Assembly (NCBI RefSeq): GCF_017696055.1
Contig: NZ_JAAORG010000001.1
Span: 186,001 to 250,000, forward strand
Source of the DNA: Prochlorococcus marinus XMU1406
GTDB lineage: Bacteria > Cyanobacteriota > Cyanobacteriia > PCC-6307 > Cyanobiaceae
Length of the DNA: 64,000 bases
Direction: 5' to 3'
Below are positions 36,794 to 46,768 of the stretch, in pieces (position 1 is the stretch's first letter; each line of letters starts with the position of its first letter). The translations under genes were made by a program, and so were the position numbers. The notes beneath the pieces were generated by a model, which was not told where the DNA came from, made no database searches, and worked only from the letters and a program-made list of their open reading frames with translations.

Positions 36794-37891
36794 ATGAGTA
36801 GTAGTTTTGGAAAGATTTTTCGTGTAAGTACTTTTGGAGAATCACATGGTGGTGCAGTAGGAGTTATCCTTGATGGATGTCCCCCTAAGTTAAAAGTAGA
36901 TATAAATCTGATACAAAATGATTTAGATAGGCGCAGACCTGGCCAAAGTGACATTACAACACCCCGAAATGAAGAAGATAAAATTGAAATATTAAGTGGG
37001 ATAAAGGAAGGGTTAACACTTGGAACTCCAATAGCAATGTTGGTAAGAAACAAAGATCAAAGACCAGGCGATTATAATAATTTGGAGCAGGTATTTAGAC
37101 CTTCTCATGCAGATGGTACATATCATATCAAATATGGAATTCAGGCAAGTTCTGGCGGTGGAAGAGCCTCTGCCAGAGAAACAATTGGCAGAGTTGCTGC
37201 TGGTGCTGTAGCGAAACAATTATTAAAAACCTTCTGTAACATTGAAATACTATCTTGGGTAAAGCGTATACATGATATTGATTCTGATATAAATAAAGAG
37301 AAGATTTCTCTAAAAAAAATAGACTCTAATATTGTTAGATGTCCTGATGAAAAAGTATCAGCGCAAATGATAGAGAGGATTAAGGAATTAAAGCGTCAAG
37401 GAGACTCTTGCGGCGGTGTTATTGAATGTCTAGTAAGAAATGCCCCCTCTGGTCTTGGAATGCCTGTTTTTGATAAATTAGAAGCTGATTTAGCAAAGGC
37501 TTTGATGTCTTTGCCCGCTACGAAAGGCTTTGAAATAGGTTCAGGTTTCTCTGGAACTTATTTAAAAGGAAGCGAACATAATGATTCGTTCATTAAGTCT
37601 GATGATTCTAGTAAGTTAAGAACAACATCTAACAATTCAGGAGGTATACAGGGAGGAATAAGTAATGGTGAAAATATTGAGATGAAGATAGCTTTTAAAC
37701 CTACAGCAACCATCGGGAAAGAACAGAAAACAGTGAATGCTGAAGGGAAAGAGGTACTGATGAAAGCAAAAGGGAGACATGATCCATGCGTTCTACCAAG
37801 AGCAGTTCCTATGGTTGATGCTATGGTCGCTTTAGTACTCGCTGATCATTTGCTTCTAAATCATGCCCAATGTGACTTAATAAATAAGTAG
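36794..37891 (+). CDS. aroC: Chorismate synthase
   Basis: The last shikimate-pathway step, converting EPSP to chorismate with reduced FMN. It has 365 residues, the normal length. [17 protein letters not shown] opens the protein, [10 protein letters not shown] follows, and [20 protein letters not shown] and [11 protein letters not shown] are the characteristic FMN-site segments. [17 protein letters not shown] lies near the end. The start is the ATG at 36794, after the psbA terminator. Confidence 0.97.
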   Translation: MSSSFGKIFRVSTFGESHGGAVGVILDGCPPKLKVDINLIQNDLDRRRPGQSDITTPRNEEDKIEILSGIKEGLTLGTPIAMLVRNKDQRPGDYNNLEQVFRPSHADGTYHIKYGIQASSGGGRASARETIGRVAAGAVAKQLLKTFCNIEILSWVKRIHDIDSDINKEKISLKKIDSNIVRCPDEKVSAQMIERIKELKRQGDSCGGVIECLVRNAPSGLGMPVFDKLEADLAKALMSLPATKGFEIGSGFSGTYLKGSEHNDSFIKSDDSSKLRTTSNNSGGIQGGISNGENIEMKIAFKPTATIGKEQKTVNAEGKEVLMKAKGRHDPCVLPRAVPMVDAMVALVLADHLLLNHAQCDLINK

Positions 37892-37924
37892 TTGTTTTGT
37901 TGAATAAATATATTCATCCTTAAT

Positions 37925-38551
37925 TCAATTATTTTTGAGCCATTCAAATATTTTTGGATCAAATTTTTTATTTATGATAGCTTTATCTCCAATTACGACT
38001 GATTTATACCCTAAAGATTTAAAAGTTTTTAAATCATTGATTGATAGTCCTCCAGCAGCAATGAAATCAATATTTTTAAAGTTGAGTATATCTATCGAAC
38101 AATCTTTACTTTTTATTGGGTAAATTTTGATGATGTTGCAATTAAAATTTATCGCTTCCTTAAGATCCTTTAAATTATTAATTCCTGGAATTAATAAATA
38201 ATTCTTTGACTGCGCATAATTGAAAAGATCTTTATCCCAAAATTTCATCATCGAAAAATTTAATCCAATTTTTAAAGAATCCTCTATTGATTGCTTATTA
38301 ACTATGGAGGCAGAGCCTAAATTAATTTTTGGATACTTAATTTTGATATCGGAAACAAAATCTGACCAATTTTCGTTGTTTGACCAACTTATTTCAATAT
38401 TCTTTAATCCTAATTTTACTAAACTTTCTAATTCTTCAAAAAATGAATTTCTTATAGAGGTATTTGAGTAAATATTATCTTCTGGTTTTATTAGTAAAAA
38501 AAAAGACTCTTTTTTCAGGAACTCCGAAAAAGAATCTTCTTTATTATTCAT
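37925..38551 (-). CDS. eda: KDPG/KHG aldolase-like protein (Eda family), divergent active site
   Basis: The protein has 208 residues and the layout of an Eda-type aldolase. The Schiff-base region reads NIIKIYPIKS, keeping the Lys of KxFPAE. The glycine pair in FIAAGGLSINDLKTF fits the phosphate site. The region that normally reads EVTLRT is EISWSN, so Glu is kept but the Thr and Arg are lost; the GAGTV loop is GSASI. It could be a weak or altered-specificity aldolase. It follows ftsH by 21 bp on the same strand. Entner-Doudoroff use in Prochlorococcus makes the function plausible but not proven. Confidence 0.78.
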   Translation of the reverse strand: MNNKEDSFSEFLKKESFFLLIKPEDNIYSNTSIRNSFFEELESLVKLGLKNIEISWSNNENWSDFVSDIKIKYPKINLGSASIVNKQSIEDSLKIGLNFSMMKFWDKDLFNYAQSKNYLLIPGINNLKDLKEAINFNCNIIKIYPIKSKDCSIDILNFKNIDFIAAGGLSINDLKTFKSLGYKSVVIGDKAIINKKFDPKIFEWLKNN

Positions 38552-38572
38552 TAAAAATTTAAACTTTCGCCA

Positions 38573-40426
38573 TTAAATATAGTTTGCGACTTTTACTTCT
38601 GATCGGTTGAGCAAATCTTGGATATCTTCAGTGTCTATAGTTTCTCTTTCAATTAGCATTTGAGCCATTTCGTCAAGAACAGTTCTATTATCTGATAAAA
38701 CTTTTGTAGCTCTCTTATAGGCAACATCAACAAGTTCTGAAACCTCTACATCAATTGTGGCGGCTGTGTCTTCAGAGAAGTCTCTCGTAGAACTCATATC
38801 TCTTCCGAGAAACATTCCACCTTGAGATTGACCTAGAGCTACTGGACCTATTTTGTCACTCATACCAAATTTAGTGATCATTTGTCTTGCTACATTGGCA
38901 ACTTGTTGTAAATCATTTGAAGCTCCGGTTGTTACCTCTTCTTCACCATAAACTATTTCTTCAGCAACTCTTCCACCAAGAGCTACAGCCATTTGATTTT
39001 GAAGGTAAGAACGAGAGTAAAGACCAGATTCCATTCTTTCTTCACTTGGAGTGAAGAAGGTTAAACCCCCAGCTTGACCTCTAGGAATTATTGAAACTTT
39101 TGCTACGGGATCATAATCAGGCATTAATGCTCCAACGAGTGCATGACCAGCTTCATGATAAGCAACTAATTCTTTTTTCTTATCACTAATGACTCTATCT
39201 TTCTTTTCTGGACCAGCCATAACTCTTTCAATAGCATCACCGACTTCATCATTACTTACTTTATCTAAATCTTTTCTAGCTGCTAGTATTGCTGCTTCAT
39301 TTAAAAGATTAGCTAAATCTGCACCAGTAAATCCTGGTGTTCTTCTAGCAACTTTATCTAAATCAACGTCTTTTGAAAGAGTTTTATCTTTCGCATGAAC
39401 ATTTAATATCTGTAATCTTCCAGCATAATCTGGTCTATCTACTGTTACCTGTCTATCGAATCTTCCAGGGCGCATTAAAGCTGAATCTAAGACATCAGGT
39501 CTGTTGGTTGCAGCAACTATTATTATTCCTGAATTACCTTCGAAACCATCCATTTCAGTTAGGAGCTGATTTAATGTTTGTTCTCTTTCATCATTTCCTC
39601 CGCCCATACCAGCGCCTCTTTGTCTTCCAACTGCATCTATTTCGTCAATAAACACAATACAAGGAGCATTCTTTTTAGCTTGTTCAAAAAGATCTCTAAC
39701 TCTGCTAGCTCCAACTCCTACAAACATCTCTACAAATTCTGAACCAGATATTGAGAAAAAAGGTACACCTGCTTCTCCAGCTACTGCTTTTGCTAATAAT
39801 GTTTTTCCTGTACCAGGAGGGCCAACAAGAAGAACTCCCTTTGGAATTTTTGCTCCGACTGCAGTAAATCTATCTGGACTCTTAAGAAAATCTACAACTT
39901 CTGTGAGTTCTAATTTTGCACCTTCAACACCAGCAACATCTGAAAAGGTTACTTGTGTAGATGGTTCCATTTGCAGTCTAGCTTTGCTCTTGCCAAAACT
40001 CATGGCAGGGTTACCACCTCCAGCATTACCACTTTGGGATCTTCTGAAAAGAAAAAATAGGCCTCCAATCAAAAGTACTGGGAAAATTAAGCTACTTACA
40101 GCTTGTTGCCATGGATTGGCTAATTTTGTAGGAGTTACAGCTATATCTACATTATTCTCAGTCAGTATTTTTAATAAATCTTTGTCAGGGGCTAAATTGA
40201 CCTCAGACCTGCTCCCATCATTTTCAACAACTTGAGCTGTGGCATTATCTGGAGATATTAAGACTCTACTGATTTCTTTATCTTGTACTGCCTCTATAAA
40301 ATCACTATATCTCAAGGTCTTTGTAGAACTTTCAGTACTAGGCTTATCAAAAACTGAAGTACCAATGAAAATTACAGTAATGACAGCTAGGACATAAAGC
40401 CCTACGTTTCTCCAACGTTTGTTCAC
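38573..40426 (-). CDS. ftsH: ATP-dependent zinc metalloprotease FtsH
   Basis: A membrane-anchored AAA+ protease of 617 residues. Two N-terminal transmembrane helices (about residues 7-24 and 110-127) flank a lumenal domain. The AAA module has [32 protein letters not shown] and the SRH region [21 protein letters not shown]. The zinc protease motif HEAGH is present. In cyanobacteria FtsH complexes degrade photodamaged D1, which fits the psbA and psbO neighbourhood, though neighbours alone do not prove this paralogue does so. It follows sat by 46 bp. Confidence 0.97.
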   Translation of the reverse strand: MNKRWRNVGLYVLAVITVIFIGTSVFDKPSTESSTKTLRYSDFIEAVQDKEISRVLISPDNATAQVVENDGSRSEVNLAPDKDLLKILTENNVDIAVTPTKLANPWQQAVSSLIFPVLLIGGLFFLFRRSQSGNAGGGNPAMSFGKSKARLQMEPSTQVTFSDVAGVEGAKLELTEVVDFLKSPDRFTAVGAKIPKGVLLVGPPGTGKTLLAKAVAGEAGVPFFSISGSEFVEMFVGVGASRVRDLFEQAKKNAPCIVFIDEIDAVGRQRGAGMGGGNDEREQTLNQLLTEMDGFEGNSGIIIVAATNRPDVLDSALMRPGRFDRQVTVDRPDYAGRLQILNVHAKDKTLSKDVDLDKVARRTPGFTGADLANLLNEAAILAARKDLDKVSNDEVGDAIERVMAGPEKKDRVISDKKKELVAYHEAGHALVGALMPDYDPVAKVSIIPRGQAGGLTFFTPSEERMESGLYSRSYLQNQMAVALGGRVAEEIVYGEEEVTTGASNDLQQVANVARQMITKFGMSDKIGPVALGQSQGGMFLGRDMSSTRDFSEDTAATIDVEVSELVDVAYKRATKVLSDNRTVLDEMAQMLIERETIDTEDIQDLLNRSEVKVANYI

Positions 40427-40472
40427 GATAAAAAATCTTTAATAAATCTATAATACTAATAATAAAACAATA

Positions 40473-41648
40473 TTAAGAGCGTCTTAGAACATCTACTACA
40501 CTTTTGAATGCAAACCATTCAGGAATTGGTTCGCCATTCCTCAATTTCTTTCTAAATTCAGTACCACTAAGTTTCATAATTTCATAATTAAATTCTTTAG
40601 CTTCTTCAGCTGTTATATATCCTTTTTCCTTCGTATAAACTAAATTTTTTGAAGGAACAGTTTTCATCATCAATTCATCTGCGCACTTATTCGCAAAATT
40701 CTGGGCATCATATGGACCATAAAAATCTTCACCAGTTGATGACGACTTACAACCAGCCATATCTCTACCAATAATAAAGTGGGTGCAGCCATAATTTCTT
40801 CTGATTATCATATGTTGAAGAGCTTCTCTTGGCCCTGCCATATGCATTGAATAAGGTAAAAAAGCCCATTTTATTCTTTTATCTGATATTTCCTCTTCTA
40901 ATTCTTTATAGGTCAAATATCTAACTTTTCCAGGGATATCATCTTGTTGAGTTGGCCCACAAGTTGGATGAACTAAAACAACTGAGTTAGAGGATACATT
41001 ATCTGAAAGTAAGGCATTAGTAAATAATTCATAATGTGCTCTATGAATTGGATTTCTGCATTGAAATGCAACTACATCATGATTTGATGGCAGTGTAGAT
41101 CTAACTTCTTCTGGGGTTTTGCAGGGGAATTCTCTAATTGGTAGTTCGAAACCATAAACTCTTCCTCCTATATAAAATCTCCCTCTCTCGTTAAAAATCA
41201 TCTTAACAGCAGGATGATCTAAAGAATTAGTACCATAACAAAGTTCAGCCTCTAAGGATTTGTCAGGCTCCCATTTAGAGCTAACTTCTAAAACTGCTAT
41301 TTTTTGTTTTTTATAAGTAAGCAATATTGTCTCTCCAGTTTTTACTTTTTCATTATTTGAATCAAATACAATAGGCAAGCCAAAAAGCAACCCGTTTGTA
41401 TTTCTATTATTTTTAATTACCGAATTGTAGTTATTTTCATCCATAAAACCTTCCAACGGAGAAAAAGCTCCAACCATCAAAAGTTCTACATCGCATGCAT
41501 TTCTCTCGCTACATTCGATCTCATAAGTAGCTTTAGAGATAAGATCATTTTTAAGGTTTTTATCTTTGATAATTAAATTTTTTAGTTCCCCTCCATAAGG
41601 CGGTATTAGTCCATTAGTATCTGTTTTAGTTTTTTGTTGTAATTCCAT
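40473..41648 (-). CDS. sat: Sulfate adenylyltransferase (ATP sulfurylase)
   Basis: Makes APS from sulfate and ATP, the first step of sulfate assimilation. It has 391 residues. The dissimilatory/Met3-type fold is shown by QCRNPIHRAHYEL (the nucleotide motif), HPTCGPTQQDD, LPYSMHMAGPREALQHMIIRRNYGCTHFIIGRDMAG-type segments and FYGPYDAQ. There is no C-terminal APS kinase domain. It lies downstream of the psbO terminator and upstream of ftsH. Confidence 0.96.
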   Translation of the reverse strand: MELQQKTKTDTNGLIPPYGGELKNLIIKDKNLKNDLISKATYEIECSERNACDVELLMVGAFSPLEGFMDENNYNSVIKNNRNTNGLLFGLPIVFDSNNEKVKTGETILLTYKKQKIAVLEVSSKWEPDKSLEAELCYGTNSLDHPAVKMIFNERGRFYIGGRVYGFELPIREFPCKTPEEVRSTLPSNHDVVAFQCRNPIHRAHYELFTNALLSDNVSSNSVVLVHPTCGPTQQDDIPGKVRYLTYKELEEEISDKRIKWAFLPYSMHMAGPREALQHMIIRRNYGCTHFIIGRDMAGCKSSSTGEDFYGPYDAQNFANKCADELMMKTVPSKNLVYTKEKGYITAEEAKEFNYEIMKLSGTEFRKKLRNGEPIPEWFAFKSVVDVLRRS

Positions 41649-41675
41649 TTTTTAAATTGATAAAGAAAAATTTTG

Positions 41676-41706
41676 AAAAAAAAAGAGGGGTTTAACCCCC
41701 TTTTTC
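41676..41706 (-). terminator. psbO rho-independent terminator
   Basis: Read on the minus strand: GGGGG, TTAAA, CCCCT, then a run of nine Ts. It sits 14 bp after the psbO stop and separates psbO from sat. Confidence 0.88.
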
Positions 41707-41719
41707 TGTTAAGTAGGAT

Positions 41720-42514
41720 TTATGCCTTTCTTCCGTAAAGCTCCCCAATTATTTTTACATCAAGTGGATCCTTTGAACCCATATCTGTATCTGAAGGTTG
41801 GATAGCTTCAAAAGTACCAGCAAATTCGTCTGTGTCAGAATCTACATTGTTGATTGAAAGAGTAATAACGCCAGTACCGTTTACATCAACTTTAATATTT
41901 TCTTTTGCAAGTTCTTCGTCATCTCCTCCTAATGCAACTAAACCTTGAGCATATTCAACACCTGTATTTTTAGCTCTTGCCTTAGGATCTAGAAAGTCAC
42001 CAGTTCTGTAGTTAGGTGTAAATGTTGAACCACTTACCTCAGTGCCTGGCTCAATAGATGAAGGCAAATCAGCTGTAAGATCTTTAGCTGAGAATGCAAA
42101 TGGTACCTCTAAACCACCAGGAGTTAATACAGTGATAAGTTGAAAATCAATACCACCCTTTTCAGTGAAAGTTCCTGAATCTATATCTCCATAAACTTCT
42201 GTCACTGTGGTGTTATTTCTAGGACTAATAATTTTTGTAGAAACAAATTCTGCAGCTTTTCGTTTTGTCCCTGGCACTTTTACATAAACTTCTGTTGGAT
42301 GCATGCATATTCCTTTAAGGCTATCTCCATTCCCTAGAGATATTGATCCGACAAGAGATGAGTCTAATGTAGGGCAATCATTAGCTTTTCCTGTGTTAAC
42401 AACATCTGTGAATTGTGCATTTCCTCTTTCAGAAAAGGCAAATGTTTTAACAGGCACGAAAGCAAAAGTTATACAAATTGAAATAACAAAAGCTAAGAAA
42501 GAACGAATTCTCAT
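41720..42514 (-). CDS. psbO: Photosystem II manganese-stabilizing protein PsbO
   Basis: The extrinsic 33-kDa PSII protein on the lumenal side, which stabilises the oxygen-evolving Mn cluster. From the ATG at 42514 it has 264 residues and starts with a clean signal peptide (MRIRSFLAFVISICITFAFVP, cut after the Ala-rich stretch near residue 25). FTDVVNTGKANDCPTLDSS and KGICMHPTEVYVK carry the conserved cysteine pair, and GGIDFQLITVLTPGG and EVYGDIDSGTF are typical. An upstream ATG at 42559 would add 15 residues before the signal peptide, so I preferred 42514. Confidence 0.95.
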   Translation of the reverse strand: MRIRSFLAFVISICITFAFVPVKTFAFSERGNAQFTDVVNTGKANDCPTLDSSLVGSISLGNGDSLKGICMHPTEVYVKVPGTKRKAAEFVSTKIISPRNNTTVTEVYGDIDSGTFTEKGGIDFQLITVLTPGGLEVPFAFSAKDLTADLPSSIEPGTEVSGSTFTPNYRTGDFLDPKARAKNTGVEYAQGLVALGGDDEELAKENIKVDVNGTGVITLSINNVDSDTDEFAGTFEAIQPSDTDMGSKDPLDVKIIGELYGRKA

Positions 42515-42730
42515 AATTAAAGTTGCAGTAAAGTTCTGTGACGATAGATTAAAGGTCATCTAATAAGTTCAGTACGGATATTACAAGGGAAAGGACCATA
42601 AAAGATAGGACTATTAAATCCTCGAAACAACCCGTAGCTTTTTAGATTTTAAAAAACTGGAATTATTTTAAGCTATCACATTATTTTTAATGATTAAGAT
42701 TACAAAAAAATACAAATTAAAAAATTTTTT

Positions 42731-43987
42731 TTATTTTTTTAATGAAACAATTTGGGTTATTAATTTATTTGCTAAGTCAATTTTTGATGTCTTGTTAATG
42801 TAGTGTTCCATATTGTTAGTATCGAATAGCCAACCTTCATTTTGTGCTAAAAAGCCAAATCCTTGCCCTTCAAGATCAATTGGATTCGCGAATAGATAAT
42901 CACAACCCTTTTGGATAATCTTTTCTTTAATCGTCATTCGTGCTTCTTCGATAGATCCTGTAAAAGCACAAAAGCCTACAAAAACTTGGTTATCTTTTTT
43001 TGATTTACTAATTGTTTTTAAAATATCTGGGACTAGCTCAAAGTTTTGATTCAAATGAGCATTAATTTGATTTTTTGGAATTTTAGCTGAATTATCAGAG
43101 TTTATCTTGAAATCAGATACTGCTGCATTCATGAAAAAATAATCGCAATTTGATATTTCATTATTAAGTGCCCTAATTAAATCAACACTAGTTTCAATTT
43201 CATATCTTTTTATTCCATCAGTAAGATTCTTATCGATTTTCAGAGGCCCATGAACATATTTTACTTGTGCTCCTCTGAACCTCGCTACTTGAGAAAGTAG
43301 TAGGCCCATAGCTCCAGAACTTTTGTTAGTAATATGTCTTGCCGCGTCAATTTTCTCTGAGGTACACCCTCCAGTTATTAAAATTTCTTTATTAAGTAAA
43401 TCTTTGCGATATTCATTTTGTTTGTGTGAAGCTATAAATTCAAGAGCTAATTGGATTAGATCATTTGGAGGTATCTTACCGATGCCAATAGCATCACATG
43501 CTAAGAGTCCTTCAGTTGGTTGTAAAGACAAAACATTTTCGTAATTCTGTAAATTCTCATAATTTTTTTGGACAGCTTTATTTAGCCACATTTGTGTATT
43601 CATTGCTGGTGCAACAATAATTGGCTTTATATTTGCTATTAAGATGCTTGGGATTAATCCCTCTGCATTTCCAGTTACCCATTTTGCTAACGTTGTCGCT
43701 GTTAAAGGGGCGATGATTAAAATATCAGCCCAATTACTTAGTTCTATGTGAAGAGGTGTTGATTGACTATCAGACCATTGATCATTTTCTAAAATGCACG
43801 GGTTTCTACTTAAAATAGAAAGAGAAAGCGGCTTTATTAATTTTTCTGCATTTTTTGATAAAACGCATCTTATTTCATAATTTTCTTTCGCTAATTGGCT
43901 TACTAATAATGGAACTCTTACAGCTGCAATACTCCCAGTTATTAATAAAAGAACCTTTATTTTGGAGTCCTTACTTTTAGTTTTCAT
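42731..43987 (-). CDS. coaBC: Bifunctional phosphopantothenoylcysteine decarboxylase/synthetase CoaBC
   Basis: Two steps of coenzyme A synthesis. It has 418 residues. The N-terminal flavoprotein half (CoaC) has GSIAAVRVPLLVSQLAK, APLTATTLAKWVTGNAEGL and APAMNTQMW. The C-terminal half (CoaB) has ILITGGCTSEKIDAARHITNKSSGAMG, NAAVSDFK and KKDNQVFVGFCAFT. Its start overlaps the upstream DUF2555 gene end by 11 bp, so the two are co-transcribed. Confidence 0.95.
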   Translation of the reverse strand: MKTKSKDSKIKVLLLITGSIAAVRVPLLVSQLAKENYEIRCVLSKNAEKLIKPLSLSILSRNPCILENDQWSDSQSTPLHIELSNWADILIIAPLTATTLAKWVTGNAEGLIPSILIANIKPIIVAPAMNTQMWLNKAVQKNYENLQNYENVLSLQPTEGLLACDAIGIGKIPPNDLIQLALEFIASHKQNEYRKDLLNKEILITGGCTSEKIDAARHITNKSSGAMGLLLSQVARFRGAQVKYVHGPLKIDKNLTDGIKRYEIETSVDLIRALNNEISNCDYFFMNAAVSDFKINSDNSAKIPKNQINAHLNQNFELVPDILKTISKSKKDNQVFVGFCAFTGSIEEARMTIKEKIIQKGCDYLFANPIDLEGQGFGFLAQNEGWLFDTNNMEHYINKTSKIDLANKLITQIVSLKK

Positions 43988-44198
43988 CGAAAGGTTCCTG
44001 ATCGAGGAGATGGGTATAATTAGTTGTTAATTCAGGTCTATTGATTGCAAGAGCCCTAAGTAAGTGCCAGTCTTTTAAACCATCAAATGGAGTATTATAA
44101 TTATCTTCCTCTAGCCTTTTAGCGAGCTCAAGGGTCATTTCTTCGTCAAAAGAATTTACTAGTTCCTCACTTATTTTATTTTCAGAAATGAATTTCAT
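43977..44198 (-). CDS. DUF2555 family small protein
   Basis: A 73-residue protein with the cyanobacterial DUF2555 pattern: MTLELAKRLEEDNYNTPFDGLKDWHLLRALAI (about residues 20-51) followed by a short PELTTNYTHLLD tail. It is soluble, with no cysteines. It is 11 bp overlapped with coaBC. No function is known. Confidence 0.8.
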   Translation of the reverse strand: MKFISENKISEELVNSFDEEMTLELAKRLEEDNYNTPFDGLKDWHLLRALAINRPELTTNYTHLLDQEPFDEN

Positions 44199-44417
44199 AT
44201 TGATTCAAGTCAATATACTCTAATAATAAAGCCTCAAGTAATTATTTAAAATTGATATGAGAATTAAGTACATATTTTCAAGTATTATGATAATTTTCAA
44301 TTTTCAGAATCTTTTCAAATTGTTGTTAGGTCATTTATCTTCATTCTCAGTCATAAATATACAAAATCTCCTTTTCAAAAATATTATTTCTTAAAATGTT
44401 GGTGTAAAATTTATATC

Positions 44418-44618
44418 ATGTCGCAAACCAAAAGAGAGCAAGTCATTAGTCACATACGCTATTTAAGGCAAGAGCTCAGAGAAATGCATTTAGGAATAAA
44501 AGAAGATGACTTTTTCCCTGAACCAGGCGAATTAAGAAGCTTAATGGCTCAGTTAGAAGCATTACTTGAATTATTAGAAGGAAATACTAAGATTCAATCA
44601 AACTCTGAAGCCGCTTAG
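44418..44618 (+). CDS. Small conserved hypothetical protein (66 aa)
   Basis: Not recognised beyond being a small cyanobacterial protein. It is mostly helical and charged: VISHIRYLRQELREMHLG, then the acidic/proline EDDFFPEPGELRSLM and a leucine-rich LEALLELLEG. A short helical bundle or coiled coil is plausible. The start is the ATG at 44418, and the Ycf20-like gene follows 11 bp later, so they probably form an operon. Confidence 0.7.
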   Translation: MSQTKREQVISHIRYLRQELREMHLGIKEDDFFPEPGELRSLMAQLEALLELLEGNTKIQSNSEAA

Positions 44619-44629
44619 TTTAATGCAAA

Positions 44630-44971
44630 ATGGTTGTTAAACCTCAAAAGACAAAATTTCAGCTAAAAATTGTGGAAAATATTCAGACATTAAGTATTTG
44701 GGCTAATAATCCATGGCGAAGATATTCAATATCATTGATTACACTTTTAATTGGCTACTTTTTTGGAAGTTCTCTTGGTATGGTAAGTGCCGTTGTGGAA
44801 CTCATGGATCCTGTTGCCGCTTTTTTATCAGTAGTTTTTATTGAGTTTTTAATAGTTCTAAGAAGAAATTTTAGATTTGAAAGGAAAAAGAAATTTTTAG
44901 TACTTTTATTAGATTCTTTAAGATTGGGATTATTTTATGGTTTCTTTACTGAAAGTCTTAAGTTGCTATAA
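44630..44971 (+). CDS. ycf20: Ycf20-like (DUF565) membrane protein
   Basis: A 113-residue membrane protein. NNPWRRYSISLITLLIGYFFGSSLGMVSAVVELMDP-type sequence and the FLIVLRRNFRF segment match DUF565/Ycf20. Three hydrophobic helices are predicted (about residues 32-47, 53-76, 91-110). Ycf20-like proteins are linked to photoprotective energy dissipation in algae and plants; the role here is inferred only. It ends 2 bp before the convergent pyrB gene. Confidence 0.82.
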   Translation: MVVKPQKTKFQLKIVENIQTLSIWANNPWRRYSISLITLLIGYFFGSSLGMVSAVVELMDPVAAFLSVVFIEFLIVLRRNFRFERKKKFLVLLLDSLRLGLFYGFFTESLKLL

Positions 44972-44973
44972 AT

Positions 44974-45990
44974 TTACTTGTTGTGTTTATGTAATAGATA
45001 AAGTAAAGCCATTCTTATAGGGATACCATTTGCAACTTGATTATTGATTAAGCAATTAGGATATCGATCTACCACTTTGCTACTTATTTCAATATCTCTG
45101 TTAATAGGACCAGGATGTAGAATTGGAATTTGTTTATTATTTAAAGATAATTTCTCTGGGGTTAAGCCATAATCCAAACTATATGAATCAATGCTACTTA
45201 GTAAATTTTCCATCATTCTCTCTTTCTGGAGTCTTAAAACAATAATCGCATCTGCAATTTTTATTGATTCTTCCAATGATCTAGAAATTGTTATGGAACC
45301 TCTTGATTTAACAGGATCTTCTGTTTGATTTGGTGCGGGGGTTTTTAAAAAATTGATAAATTCATCAGGTATTAATGTCTTAGGACCACATAAGATTATA
45401 TCGGCGCCGAATGCACTCAAAGCCCAAAGATTTGACCTGGCAACCCTTGAATGATTAACGTCTCCAATTATTAAAATTTTTTTGGAATTTAAAACCTCTA
45501 GATTCAGTGTTTTTTGGGAAAAGAATTTTATCAATGTATAGATGTCAAGTAATCCCTGGCTGGGGTGACTATGTAATCCATCTCCCGCATTAAGAACCGA
45601 AGTCTTGGAATTTATTGCATCAAGTCTTTTTGCGATCTCAAAGGTTATGTAACTTGATGAATGTCTGATAACTAATGTATCCGCCCCCATAGCAGAATAA
45701 GTTATGGCTGTATCAATTATTGTTTCGCCTTTTGTTAAAGAACTGGAGGATGGAGCAAACGTTTGGACATCAGCAGAAAGTCTTTTTGCTGCAAGCTCAA
45801 AACTATTTTTTGTTCTTGTACTAGCTTCAAAAAATAAAGACGTTACTAAAGTCCCTTGTAAGGCCGGTATCTTTTTTGTTCCTGCATTCTTTAGTGCATC
45901 AAATCTATTAGCTAATTCAAATACTGACTCATAATCTTTAATTGAAAAATTAGCTAGTGTGTGGATGTGTTTATGAGGCCAAATTTGCAT
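44974..45990 (-). CDS. pyrB: Aspartate carbamoyltransferase catalytic subunit
   Basis: The first committed pyrimidine step, joining carbamoyl phosphate and aspartate. It has 338 residues. The carbamoyl-phosphate motif [19 protein letters not shown] (about residues 52-70) and [13 protein letters not shown] are intact, as are [23 protein letters not shown] and [11 protein letters not shown]. The start is the ATG at 45990; the mpg gene ends 21 bp upstream on the same strand. Confidence 0.96.
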   Translation of the reverse strand: MQIWPHKHIHTLANFSIKDYESVFELANRFDALKNAGTKKIPALQGTLVTSLFFEASTRTKNSFELAAKRLSADVQTFAPSSSSLTKGETIIDTAITYSAMGADTLVIRHSSSYITFEIAKRLDAINSKTSVLNAGDGLHSHPSQGLLDIYTLIKFFSQKTLNLEVLNSKKILIIGDVNHSRVARSNLWALSAFGADIILCGPKTLIPDEFINFLKTPAPNQTEDPVKSRGSITISRSLEESIKIADAIIVLRLQKERMMENLLSSIDSYSLDYGLTPEKLSLNNKQIPILHPGPINRDIEISSKVVDRYPNCLINNQVANGIPIRMALLYLLHKHNK

Positions 45991-46011
45991 TACGCTAAAA
46001 AAGATAAATGA

Positions 46012-46596
46012 TTATTGAAATTTAGGTGTTCTGTCACCTTTTAATCTTTTACTTACACTCCTACTATTTTTGAGATACCAACGCCATTTTATATTTTTTG
46101 CCTTTGATATGCCAATTCTCGTAGTTTGAATAAGATCTTTTTCTTCTATAGGAGAGTTTCGTGGAGAAATCCATAAAGATTTGTTATTAAGAACTTCAAG
46201 TGAGTTAAATGAAATGTCTACACTGAATGTTTTAGTTACTAGGCCAGGTCCAGAAGCTAATCTTTCATTCTTATTAGAGATAAAAACTGATCTTATCAAA
46301 ACACCACTCGCAAAATTTTCTTTATCAGTAACTATGTTTAAACAATGATGAATGCCATAAGATTTGTAAATATAAAATGTGCCAGGTTTGCCAAATAATG
46401 ATTTGTTTGATTCAGTCATTTTGCGGTAGCCATGACAGGCCTCTTCTTCCTGTGAATAAGCTTCAGTTTCAACAATTACCCCTTTAACTTGATCTATCTC
46501 ATTATTTTTTTTTATGAGGTGACAGCCTATTAAATCAGGAGCAACAAGTTTAGAGTGCCGATAAAAAAAATTTTTTGGAAATAATTCTTCTTCTAT
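46012..46596 (-). CDS. mpg: 3-methyladenine DNA glycosylase (AAG/MPG), apparent ATA start
   Basis: An alkyladenine DNA glycosylase of base-excision repair. In the full frame (194 residues) it reads EEELFPKNFF, YRHSKLVAPDLIGCHLI, IVETEAYSQEEEACHGY, FGKPGTFYIYKSYGIHHCLN and ASGVLIRSV, the complete family pattern. The catalytic Glu in VETEAY lies upstream of the first ATG (46419), so a 135-residue product from that ATG would be inactive. The frame opens right after a TGA with AAA ATA GAA, with no ATG, GTG or TTG upstream of 46419, so ATA at 46594-46596 is the likeliest start. An upstream TTG is one base out of frame across an A run. Confidence 0.82.
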   Translation of the reverse strand: MEEELFPKNFFYRHSKLVAPDLIGCHLIKKNNEIDQVKGVIVETEAYSQEEEACHGYRKMTESNKSLFGKPGTFYIYKSYGIHHCLNIVTDKENFASGVLIRSVFISNKNERLASGPGLVTKTFSVDISFNSLEVLNNKSLWISPRNSPIEEKDLIQTTRIGISKAKNIKWRWYLKNSRSVSKRLKGDRTPKFQ

Positions 46597-46768
46597 TTTT
46601 CAATATCTATCTAATAACATATTTAGCTGAGAAAAATAATTGAGGCTATAAATTGATATTGATTTTCAAAAAGATGTGATTATTTTTTTTTAATTATTTG
46701 AAATTCAAAGGATATTAAAATAAGTTGTTCTTAATAAACTATTATTTAATTAGAAAGATATTAAAGGT

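Noticed and set aside
39373-39651. 92-codon frame opposite ftsH
   Set aside because: It lies entirely inside the conserved AAA+ domain on the other strand; a shadow of ftsH codon use.
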